A DNA stretch of 64,000 nt from Prorocentrum cordatum (lineage: Eukaryota > Sar > Dinophyceae > Prorocentrales > Prorocentraceae): contig CAUYUJ010015938.1 of NCBI GenBank assembly GCA_963575745.1, forward strand, positions 176,335-240,334. The letters run 5' to 3'. Shown here one piece after another: positions 11,877 through 23,800 of the stretch. The position numbers and the translations under genes were made by a program. Numbering within the stretch: position 1 is the first letter of the stretch; the number at the start of each line of letters is the position of its first letter. The notes under the pieces were generated by a model. The model made no database searches. It saw only the letters and a program-made list of their open reading frames with translations, and had not been told where the DNA came from.

Positions 11877-14800
11877 GCATAGGCGTAGGCATAAGAGTTA
11901 GGGGGAGGCATATGAATAGACATAGGCATAGGCATAGCCATAGGAATTAGGGGGGGCAAAGGAATTAAGGGGGGGGCAACGGACCAATTAGTAGGGGTTG
12001 AGCTATACCATAGGGCAAGCCTACTTGGAGAATTTTGAGAAAACTCAGAGAAGCCTCGCGGGCATCCGTCGTCGCCCCCGGCCAGCGGAGGCGGCGGTGC
12101 AGAGGCGCACGCGAGGGCGGCCTGTAGCCCTCGCGGCGGGCCTCCGCTGGCACCGGCTGGTCCAGTTGCCCCGTGAAGCCTGCGGGCGCGCGGGCAGCGC
12201 GGGCCCGGGCGGCCACGTTGACGACGGCGGCCATCAGACCACCCCAGCCAAACCCAACCCGAAGACCCGAATTTCGGGTTGGGGGGGTACGGGTTCCGTA
12301 TGTTTTTTTTTAATGTTCCCCGACCCCCCCCACTGGAAATGGAGGGCAAATTGAAGTATTCGGGTTGGGTTGGGGTGGCTTGGTGGGCGGTGAACGACGG
12401 CGGCCACAACTGCTAGAGGCATTCCAGATGGGGTCCAAGCAGACGGGGTCGGAACATCCCACCACGTCGCCGATGTATCGCTGAGGCACCGGCGTCGTCG
12501 GCGATGCATCGGGGCCGTCGGCGTGGAGGAGATCGGGCTCCGCATCGAGATGCATCGCCGATGCATCGGCGATGCGGCGCGATCCTGTGATCCCATGCGC
12601 GCCGACCCCATCTGGGAGGCCCAATACCGAATCGGTGACAGCAGAAGCGGCGGTGTCGACGGCGGTGGCGGTGATGACGGGGAGGGCGTCGACGATGTAC
12701 GGCAATGACGAGGCACAGAGGCGCGCAGCGTGCTTCGAATGCGTTAGCTTGCATGCGACTGGGCGGCGTCGGCGATGAGAAAGCACGGCGAGGACGACGG
12801 CGCCAAGGTCAATAGGAAGGCGACGGCGACGGCAGCGGGGAGGACGAGGGCGACGAGGAGGGCGGCGGCGACGAGGACCCTCGCGCTGTGGGGGAGGCGG
12901 CGGAGAGGCGGGGAGCGGGCGAGGGGGCGGAGAGGAGGGGGGATGGGGGGGTGGGGGAGGCGTGGAAGAGGGGGGTGAAGGGGGGACGAGCGGGGGGAAC
13001 TGGCCCCAGGGGGGTGCACCGTGGCCTGGTGTCGACGACAGCTCGGCGAGAAGCCCTCGACAGCGAAACCGCTCGTCCCTGGGCGGAGGGGGGGGCCCAA
13101 ACCCTAATTGGCGTCCTCCCTCCCTCATCCGTGTTCGCCCTCCTCCTCCCTCCCCTCCTCCTCCTCCTCTCCTCTCTCTCCTCCTCCTCCTCCTCCTCCT
13201 CCTCCCCTTCCTCCTCCTCTTTCTCCTCCTCCTCCTCCTCCTTTTCCTCCTCCTCTCCTCCTTCCTCCCTCCTCCTCCTCCTCCTCCTCCTCCTCCTCCT
13301 CCTCCTCCTCATCCTAGGGGGACTTTTGGGGCCACTTGAAAACACACAGCTCGAGTGGGTGACTGGGGCTCCATGATTCCTTTCATTGGCCAGTCGCCTC
13401 CAAAGGCCTGCTGTCGGCGACCCTGGAGGAGGAGGACCCACAGAACCAATAGGTCGCCTGCACGGGGTGCGGCACGGGAGCTGAACGGGGACTCCATCCG
13501 AACCCTTGCTCGACCCGGGCACCGGAGAACAGGAACACGCCCGACGAGACCCTGTCCGCAACGCCTGGAAGCCTGGGGGGACATCTTGGCTGGGGCCGTG
13601 ACCCCTCCTCGGATTCCATGGCCACCTCTCTTCTGAGTCTACCACGTCCCCTGACCCGCCCCTCCCCCATCGTCCGCGCACGTGCCTCGGGCCATGACTG
13701 CCCCCCCCCCCCTCCTTGGAGGAGGAGGGGGAGGGGGAGGGGGAGGAGGAGGAGGAGGAGGAGGAGGAGGAGGAGGAGGAGGAGGAGGAGGAGGAGGAGG
13801 GGAGGAGGAGGAGGAGGAGGAGGGTGAGGAGGAGGAGGGGGAGGAGGAGGAGGAGGAGGAGGAGGAGGAGGAGGAGGAGGAGGCGGAGGAGGAGGAGCAG
13901 GAGGAGGAGGAGGAGGAGGAGGAGGCGGAGGATGAGGATGAGGAGGAGGGGGAGGAGGAGGAGGAGGAGGAGGGGAGGAGGAGGAGGAGGAGGAGGAGGA
14001 GGAGGAGGAGACGAGGGAGGAGGAGGAGGAGGAGGAGGAGGAGGAGGAGGGGGGGAGGAGGGAGGCAAAACCCCACCTCCCCGCAAGGGGCGAACATATT
14101 CTGCCCCGCGGAGCCGGCGGGGAGGTCCGCCGCGAAGTCGGAGGGGACCAGGTAGGCCTCGCGCGGAGCCCCATAGCCGTGGAGGAGGAGCAGTGCGGGG
14201 GGGGGGGGGTAGGACGGACGAGCAGGGGGCAGGAGGGTCGGGAGGCAATTCATGGGAGGTCGTCGTGGGAGTGTCTCATGGAACGAACTGCCGATCGACG
14301 AATTACCCTCGCCAGCCGCCAACTCCGCTGCACCCTTCCGGCAAGGAAGCGCGCGCCAGAAGCGAGCCGGCACGCTCGGACTATCTTCGTTAGACGACCG
14401 CGTTCCACCACTCGCAAAGTAACTGCTCGCCTGCTCGCAAATGGCATCGATCCCCCGCGGAGAATCTACGATCAATTGTATCAAAGCGGACTTGTTTTTT
14501 CTGTTTTCGGACGTCTGCGAGTAGGCACTTTGTGGGTAGTGGGACGCGCTCGGTGAAGGACACATCTTCTGGCAGCGCGAACAACTCCAACATGTGGGAC
14601 GGCACGCTCTGACTAAACTTGCTGCCGGCAAGGTTGGCAATTCGCGCTGCGGTACAAGCTGGGAGCGGTACGGGCCCTGCAGCGGGAGGCACATAAAAAA
14701 CCCTCACACTGCAAAGTGCGTGTCAGAAGCGAACCCGCAGGCTTGGACTGAGCTTGCTTGCGCCCTGGCAGCACCGCTGAAAGGAGTCTGACCGCCGATC

Positions 14801-17800
14801 AAAAAGGCGCACATCGAATAATCTCTTTGGTAAATACGTCGCGCCCCGCAGTCGCGGATAAAATTGACGGGGCGGCGTGGACGACGGCAGTCTGCGAGGC
14901 TGAAGAAACCCGCCGCAAACGCCTAGCTGTTAACAATTATACACAAAACCCGCCGCAGGCACCGACTTTTCGATTAAACGATGTGGGCACGTCGCGGGGT
15001 GGGTCGCGGGTGGGTCGCGGGCGGGTCGTCGGGTGGGTCGCGGGTAGGTCGTCGGTAGGTCGCGGGGTGGGTCGCGGGTGGGTCGCGGGTGGGTCGCTGG
15101 TGGGTTACCAATGGGTCGCGGGCGAGGTCGCGGGGGGGACGACGACAACAAACAGCGACAACACCAACAACAACAATCAGTTCAATGCTGTTCGCTCTTA
15201 CCTGCTCGCGTGTCATTCAGCATGCATATCCCGAACCCTGGATACCCGCCCTCTGCGTCTTCGATCGTACCCCTTTTGGGGGGTATATTCATTCTCTGCC
15301 ACGCGTGGTTGGTGAAGCCCTTGAAATCGAAGGGTAACAGACCACGGGGGAGAAAGAGGACGAAGGGAGTGGAGGAAAGGAAGGGAGGAGTAAAAAGGAG
15401 GGAGGACAATGATTTGCGTTGTGAGTGGCGGTTCAACTTGCGCCATGGCTTGCGCCAGCAACTCCAACACATATTAACAAAAGTTTCGCCATGGGTCGCG
15501 CCATAAACAGCGCCACGTACCACCCTTTTGAAAGAACATATCGTGGATACCCACACGGGGGGACGTACAGCTGCGAACTAGTGTCAGAAACAAAGTTCGC
15601 GGAACCCTAAAAAGAAGCGGAAGGTTGGGAGAGCAACGGGGGCACCAATGGGGCCACGAAGGGCATGCATATGGGGAAACGACGGGCGCCAACGAACGGG
15701 GGCCACGAAGGGCATGCGTATAGGGGGCCGCTGAGGGCAGCGACGGGGCCGCTGAGGGCAGAAACGGGGCCGCGAAGGGCAGAGAGGGGGCGACGAAGGG
15801 CGACAGCGGGGCCACGAAGGGCATGCATATGGGACCACGACGCGCGCGAACCAGCGGGGGCCACGAAGGGCACACATATATGGGGCCACCAAGGGCGACA
15901 GCGGGGCCACTGAGCGCAGAAAGTGGGCCACGAAGGGCAGCGAGAGGGCCACGACGGGCGACAGCGAGGCTACGAAGGGGGCGACTGCGAGCGGGGGCCC
16001 CGAAGGACTGTATAATCCGGGGCCGCAGAAGGCAGCGACGGGGCCGCTAAGGGCAGCAACGGGGCCACGAAGGGCAGCGAAGGGGGCACAAAGGGCGACA
16101 GCGGGGCCACGAAGGGCATGCATATGGGGCCACGACGGGCGCGAGCGAGCGGGGGCCACGTAGGGCATTCGTAGATGGGCCGCAAAGGGCGACAGCGGGG
16201 CCACTGACGGCACCAAAGGGGCCACGAAGGGCAGCGAAAAGGCCACGATGGGCGACAGCGGGGCCACGAAAGGCATGCGTACGGTTGCGACGAAATCTCA
16301 AGCGAGAGCGCGATTCTCCAACGAACTGTGCGGAAGTATCAGGCGGGAGCCGCGATTCGGTGGTACATTGCAAGGAAGTCCCCAGCGAGAGCGCGATTCT
16401 TCAATACAGCGTAAGGAAGTATCAGGCGGCAACCGTTGTTGGCGCGGGCCACCGCGTGCGCCAACGAACGGGGGCCCCGAAGGGCATACGTATAGGGGGC
16501 CGCTGAGGGCAGCGACGGGGCCGCTGAGGGCAGAAACGGGGCCACGAAGGGCAGAGATGGGGCCACGAAGGACGACAGCGGGGCCACGAAGGGCACGCAT
16601 ATGGGGCCACGACAGGCGCCAACGAGCGGGGGCCACGAAGGGCATTCGTATATGGAGCCACAAAGGGCGACAGCGGGGCCACTGAGGGCAGCAAAGGGCC
16701 ACGAAGGGCAGCGAGAGGGCCATGAAGGGCGACAGTGGGGCGACGAAACGCATACGTATGGGACCACGAAGGGCGCGATCGAGCGGGGGCCACGAAGGGC
16801 ATATAATCCGGGGCCGCACAGGGCAGCGGCGGGGCCGCTGAGGGCAGAAACGGGGCCACGAAGGGCAGAGATGGGGCCACGAAGGACGACAGCGGGGCCA
16901 CGAAGGGCACGCATATGGGGCCACGACGCGCGCGAACGAGCGGGGGCCACGAAGGGCATTCGTATATGGAGCCACAAAGGGCGACAGCGGGACCACTGAG
17001 GGCAGCAAAGGGGCCACGAAGGGCAGCGAGAGCGCCACGAAGGGTGACAGCGGGGCGACGAAACGCATGCGTATGGGACCACGACGGGCGCGAACGAGCG
17101 GGGGCCACGAAGGGCATATAATGCGGGGCCACAGCGGGCAGAGGGCAACAACGGGGCCACGAAGGGCAGCGAGCGAAGGCGACCGCGGATTCGGTACGGG
17201 CAGCGAGGGGCATCGAAGGCGGGCGAGAGGCAGCGAGCGGCGACTGCAGTGTCTAACGGGCTAGTCGGGCGGGCAGGCCCAAACGGGCGGGTCGAGCGGG
17301 CCGGTCGTTGAAGCGTACATTCTGCATGAACCGCCAGGCATTATGTAGCGGGAGCGCGATTCGTGAGTGTCGAGGAGCGGCATCTGAATACATTGAGAGG
17401 AAGTATCAGGCGGGAGCCGCAATTCGGTGGTAAGTTGCGAGGAAATCCCAAGCGAAAACGCGATGTTTAAATAAATTGTGAGGACGTATAATGCGGGAGC
17501 CGCGATCTGGAGGAAATTACAAGGAAATCCCAGACGAGAACGCGATTCTTCAATAAATTTTGAGGAGGTATCAGGCGGGAGCCGTTGTTGTTGTTGTTGT
17601 TGTTGCTGTTGTTGTTGCAAACCGGGGGCCAACAACACAGTTTGACCCTCAAGACTTCCCCTGATAAAGAACAGGGTGCGAGCCCCGGGAGGGGCACTTC
17701 AATCGAAAAGAAACAATGTGCATCGGACGGGGGGGATCAACAATAATTATTCTTCGGAAATGAAAGCTCAACAACAGTAGCACCAACAGCAACAACTACA

Positions 17801-17833
17801 ACCTTAACCACCACAAAAACAACAAAATCACCG

Positions 17834-17870
<37 letters not shown>

Positions 17871-20800
17871 ACACCCGCACCGCAAAACCTCACTTCAACC
17901 ACGCGCCCAAGGACAGTGAATAACCGTTCGGCCCCCTCACAGCGCTGGCGCCACGAAGTGCGCCGTGTGCGAGTAGGCACGGTCGAACAAACCCGCATCC
18001 TGCTTACCTCCCCACTCCCTCCCCGCCCTGCCTCCTCCCTTCTCACGCCCTCACGCCAGATCGGGCGGCGGCCAAGGAGAGGCGGTATCGGAATATCCCT
18101 TGGAGTATATCTCACTTTGCAGGCTCGGTGTTTTGTTCTGGCTCTCACTTGTCCCTTCAGAATTGAGAGACAAAAGTTCATCGCTGAAATGACGCCCGCA
18201 CCTGAACACAACTTCGCGCCTTCCGATCCCACCGCCATCTCCTAACCTCCGTCATCTGCGTCCTTACGATTCGCCCCACAATTCCTCCTTGTCCTCCTCC
18301 CCCTCCTTCTCCTCGTCCTTTTTCTCATCGTCCTCCTCCTCCTCCTCCTCCTCTTTCTTCTTCCTGCTCCTCCTCATCTCCTTGTTTCTTTTCCTCCTCA
18401 TCCTCCCCGGCGCATCAATTCGCCACCGCAGGGACGGGCAGAGGCGGGGAGGAAAGGACAAGGCAGAGGGCAACGAAAGGGGGGGTAGGGCAGGAGGAGC
18501 GGCAACGAAGGAAACCCTGGGGTGGAAGGGGCAAGTGTGGACGCTGAGCCTGGCCAGCCTCGCACCGATCCTTCCACACTCGCCCCCCCCCCAGCACCCC
18601 CCCGTTGATTTCCAGGCTTGGCGCCCAGGACGCCTTTCGAAGACGACGAGGGCAGGGGCAAGGGGGGGGGGAGAGGGGCAGAGGGGGATGGGGGAGGGAA
18701 CCAAAGGAATGTAGCCTCTTCCTCGGCCGCTGCGTGGACGCTCGGGTCCTTGGAGGCTGGCCAGCCTGAGGCCGGCGCGGCTCGGGACGTGAGGCCAACA
18801 ACTGGGTGCCTGTGTAGCTTGTGCGAAACGTGCGCGTCAGGCTCTGGCCCAGCAGCTGGGGCGTCGACGATAGAACCGCGCACGGCGAGAGCCCGGAACT
18901 GCCACGCCCCATCGCCCCATCCCCACAGACGCATAGAGAGGGAGGGAGGACAGATGACGAGAAGGATGATGAGGGAGACGAAGTTTCAGCAGGATGAAGA
19001 GGACAGAAAAGATGAGGCATACGAAGAAGTAGGAAGCCGCTGGGGGAGGACGAAAAGGGACGAAATGACAATGCCTAGGGGTTCGATACACATATATATA
19101 TATATAGAGAGAGAGAATCAGGACAGGGATTCGGCACTGTCGTCTCCAAACGAAATATTATGTATACACTTCATGACGGTGCAGACCTCCCCTGCAACGA
19201 GAAGCCCGGCAAACCCTCCCCACCAACACCCTCTAACCCGGTCATCAATCCCGGCCGACCTTGTCAGGCGAACCCTAGTTAGGGCAATTCTTTCCATAAG
19301 ATATAGTACTAGGCCCGATGAGAAATTTTCAGACCAACAGGGAATGGCCAGCACTATCTGGGTCCAAGCCTGTCTAATGCTCCTCTTCTTCGTCTCCCCT
19401 CTCGTCACCCCTCTCCTCGATCGCCTCTTCCCCCATTGCTGCTTATCGTCTCGTCTGCCCTCTCGTCGTCCTCCTCGTCAATCGCCTCCTTCTCTTCTTT
19501 CCTACATCTCATATCGTCCTCTTCCTCGTCGAAGCTCCTGTGGCCCTCTTCCGCCTCGTTGGTCTCCTCCTATTCCTCCGTCCTGCTCATCGTTTCCTCT
19601 TCCTCTTCATCATCCCCCTTATCGTCTACCTGCTACATTCTCGCCTCCCGCCCATCCTCCTGACCCCCCTCCCAGCTCCTTCGTCCTAGTGGTCCCATTT
19701 TCTTCCCATCATCATTACAACCTCCGTCACCATACAAAAAAACATCTTCACGACAGCTTGCTATTTCAGCTCGAATCCCCAGACATCGCAAGACGCGGCG
19801 CGCCCAACCCCCCATGGACGTGCGCGTGGAGCTGCTGGAGAGGGATGTGGGCAGCCCGGTGATGCTGTGCATGGCAGCGCACGTGCACAATCACGGCCGA
19901 ACACGACGGCCGGCCTGCATACTGGAAGATCCATCAACCAGCCTGCAGTCGATGAGGGCAGCCTTGTTTCAGTGAGCCACGCGCGCATCATCGGCCTGCT
20001 GGGAGCCTCAGAAGGCCGACATGAGACGCATGGTCATCAATGCCGTCTTCATCACTCCATGTTCAAGGTGATGCTGTGCCAAGGGCCATCCGGAAGACTT
20101 TCAATTACGATGGGCCCCTCATCGAAAGTGATAGCTGTTGGCCCGTTCGTCTCATCTAGGGGGAAAACAAACCTACCTCGCTTTTGACCACCCTCGCTTC
20201 CAAGAGATACCAAGCGATGCCAAACTACGGCATGTACTGGTCAGGTCGCTTGACGAGGAGGCGCGTGGTATGACTTGGTTTTTCCTGGAAGCGAAAGCGG
20301 GGTAGGTAATTCACGCTCTGATCATCACCAGGAAGGCTTGAGATCATGACGACGCGAGCCCTGGCGCGGCGAAAGGCCACGCGACGAGGTCAAGATCGCC
20401 CCACCGGGGGGACCCGGCGGGGCGATCTCGAGGCGCCGTGGGGCGCCGGCGCGGCGCCGGAGCCACACGCCGAGCTCATCTTGCAGGCCTGGGAATTGGC
20501 ACCAACACCAGCACAGGGCTTCGCCTCCACATGGGGAAGAGGATCCTCGATTTTGGTGTTGGTGGTAGTATCTCGGCCACCTTGGGAGCCAGAATAGTAC
20601 CACCACCACCGAGATCGGGATCGTCTTTCCTCGGTGGAGGCACACCGCCGACATTGGTATTGGTGTCAACCTCTAGGCCTGCGATCATAACGCCCATCCC
20701 GGGGCCCTGCCGGGGCGATCTCAAGCTGAGAGGTGGCCCTGGCGCGGCGTCGTAGCCAGACATCGAGATTGCTCTGCCGGGGGAGAAGGGCGTTGCTGCG

Positions 20801-23800
20801 TGGCTGGGCGAAGGGTGAGCCGCCACACGGCAACATGCGCTTGCTCATAACGCCATGAAGCTCTGACACGGCGTCGGCGCCACACGGCGTCTTGAGCAGC
20901 CGGATGCCGCCGTGTTGCTATTTTCCATGAGGCATCTGCGAGCAGCGCGATCGTGATGATGTCTCAGATCAGCCTACTGGTGCTCCCAACAGGCCTGCTG
21001 AGCACGGCAATTGAGAGTCGCGGCGGGCTTCCATCCACGCAGGGACGCACCGATTCTTTACTCGGCGGATGCGGTGTAAAAGATGGAACGACGACGGATG
21101 CGCGAAGACGGATGACAGAACATCACCAAGAAGAGTTATGATGAGGAGGCAGGCCCTGGCGCGGCGCCCAAGTCACGCGGCGATTCTGAGATCGCCATGC
21201 TGGGGCCCATGGCGGGGCGAACTCAGCTTGACAGGTGGCCCTGGCGCGGCGCTGGTGGACTTGAACCGCACATGAGATCTCATGCCAAGCTACGCTGTGC
21301 TACACCAATACTCGCCATCGCTCGGGCGTCCATTTCCCGTGCATGTGTCGGTTTCGTGCGTGTATGTTTGACTCGATGGTCAAGGATGGTCCTCGATGGT
21401 TTTCGCTGAGAAAAAATGCACACGTCCGAGCGATGCCAAGAATACATCCACATAACATCAAATCGTAGAATAGTCCTATGGACACCCAGCAACACGTATT
21501 GTTGCCTGCGCCGCATCATGTTCGAGACGGCGTACCATAGCATCACACTGTTTTAGCATACAAAGTGCATCACCACGAGACGGTGCGCTTTCCACGAGAC
21601 GACCACGATGTCGTGCCGTTCAAAGGCTGGATCTCCATCCCTCCCACTCCAGCATCACGGCCTCACATCCTCTCCACCCTGGCATCAGCGCCATCTTGCA
21701 TCATCAGATGGCGCCCTCCAGCTTCGAACCATCGCAGTGGGGGTGCGGCTTTTCGTACCCTCTCAGATACTGGACTGTCAACTCAAATTTGAGCGTTTGG
21801 ACTCAGCGAGCCAACAAAAACATCACCAACACATCCACCAGCACCATCATAATCAACAAGAGCATTCCCCAGCATCGTCACCACCACCAGTCATCATCAC
21901 CAGCAACGGCACCTTCACCCATCATCTCCACCATCTATCACCACATCATCAATCACCCATCTAAACCACCCATCACCAACACCACCATCCACCATCCACC
22001 ATCCATCGCCATCCCTTCACATCAACATTACAACACACATCACGGGCCCCAGATAGCAGTGGCCAGATCCCAATTGGTCTGATACTTGCTTCCAATGAAC
22101 CACGGAGTCGGGTCAACCCAGATGAAGCCTGGGTTCGTCGTCGTCCTGCGCTCGTAGCTGGGCACCAGATGCCTCCTCCTGTCGCTGTGAGACCCACCGT
22201 GAGATACCTCACGCACTCCTGGGCAGGGCCGTCGTCGTCCTCCTCTTCCTCCTCCTCCAGCTGCTCCCCACCCCTCCGCCGAGGCCTGGTGTGCCTCCGC
22301 CCCGGGGCTGGCCGGGTGCTGGGCGCCGTGCCCGCAATAGCAGAAAAGCAGCTGGTCGCCGGGTCGGCCGTCCTCCGTGAGCCAGCGCAGCCCTTCCCTG
22401 GCGGGGTCGCGGGGCCAGCCGGCATCAAATTGAAAACACAATAGAGAAACAGAAAAATGCTTAACATCAGCCGGCCCCCCCTTGTGGGGCCACCAGGCTG
22501 TAGGGCTAGGGTCTGCTGCTCCCTGCACCAGCTGCAGGTTCCCGTTTCCACTGTTACAGGTTTGCTGTATGCTTCCTACTGTAAATTGCTACTGTCCGCG
22601 CGAGGGGGGGAGCCGAGAAGGAACCTGGTTACCACGCCCGAGTATTGTGCTCTGAATTCCTGGGGGTAGGTGGAACACTTTAAAAAACTTGAAATTCGCG
22701 CCCCCGTCGCCATAGACCCTCGTTTAATTACGCAGTAGTCGCGTCCCCGAGGCCATACACCCTCGTAAATTACGCTCTAATCTCGGCCAAGAAACCGTAA
22801 ACCCTTGTAACTTACGAACGAGTCGTGTCTCCAAAGCTGTAAACCCGTGCGAATGTACTATTCGTGTACATCAACCCTCGTGGCTTACACAATATTCGCG
22901 TCCCCGAGGCCATAAACATTTGTGAATTACGCAATACTCGCGTCTCCGAAGCTATAAACCATTGCACATACACCATACTCGTGTCCCCGAAGCCATAAAC
23001 CCTACTGAATTACACGGTGTTCGCGTCCCAGAAGCTTTAAACACTTGTAAAATACGCCATATTCGTGTCCCCGAAACTATAAACCATTAGAAATATTCGC
23101 GTCCTCGACACCATAAACCTTTGTAACTTACACAAACAATCGTGTGTCCGAAGCCATAAGCCCTTCTAAATGTTACGACATTCGCGGTTCCGAAGCCATG
23201 AACCTGTGTAAATTATACTATATTTGCGACCCCGAAGCAATGCGTATCCGAAGCCGCAAATCTTTGAAAAGTGCACGAAGCCATAAACCTGTGAAAATTA
23301 TATTATACTTGCGACTCCGAAGCCATAAACCTGGGTAAATGACACACCATTCGCGTATCCGAAGTCATAAACTTTCTAATGTGCACTATATTCGCGTCTC
23401 CGAAGCCATCAACCCTTGTGAATTACATTACAGTTACACTAGATTCGCGTCCCCGAAGCCATACACCTTTTTGTAAATTATACTTCAATCTCGGTCAGGA
23501 AACCATGAACCCTTGTAGTTTACATCAGACTTGCCAAATGTTTCAAAACTCGGCTGCACCCTTCACACAATCGGCGGGGACAGGGTCGAAACACCAATGG
23601 GATTTGCCACATTTCTGAAATTCGGCGGCACCCCTCACGCAGATCAGCAGGGTCAGGGTCGAAAAAACCAATGGGAATTGCCACATTTCTGAAATTCGGC
23701 GGGAAACCTCAGTGCACTGCATACGGAGGCAGGTTCGAAATGCAACGCCGAGTTCATCACAATCTGAATTTATCTTGCCGATGCTGCTTCACGGCGGCGC

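Larger units (their letters stand above)
17760..21800. other. Intron of copy 1 with low-complexity islands, no gene seen
   Basis: Holds CAA/CAC-rich sequence (17760-17880), a TCC/CTC tract (18283-18400), purine-rich stretches (18430-18700), a (TA)n run (19092-19108) and TCC/CTC-rich sequence (19380-19690). The family P and gcgcggcg repeats also lie here. No coding segment with splice support. Confidence 0.5.

Noticed and set aside
11003-12030. CRISPR-like regular repeats
   Set aside because: Units are long tandem repeats with internal microsatellites, no short repeats with unique spacers; eukaryotic minisatellite.
13033-13088. Possible copy 1 exon reading RFRCRGLLAELSSTPG
   Set aside because: Resembles the PLAELSRALG part of copy 2, but its phases fit neither neighbouring exon.
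14158-14185. GYGAPRE in frame just before AYLVPSDF
   Set aside because: Looks like a His-loop remnant, but copy 1 already supplies GHGAQ through AHQ at 22286-22397 and the acceptor falls just before AYLVPSDF; likely intron chance.
15640-17170. Open frames over the minisatellite (RPSWPH-type repeats)
   Set aside because: Present in several frames and both strands, following the repeat period; no start or splice evidence.
19801-19976. Plus-strand segment starting MDVRVELLERDVGSPVML
   Set aside because: Short, no recognised motif, and the only support is composition.
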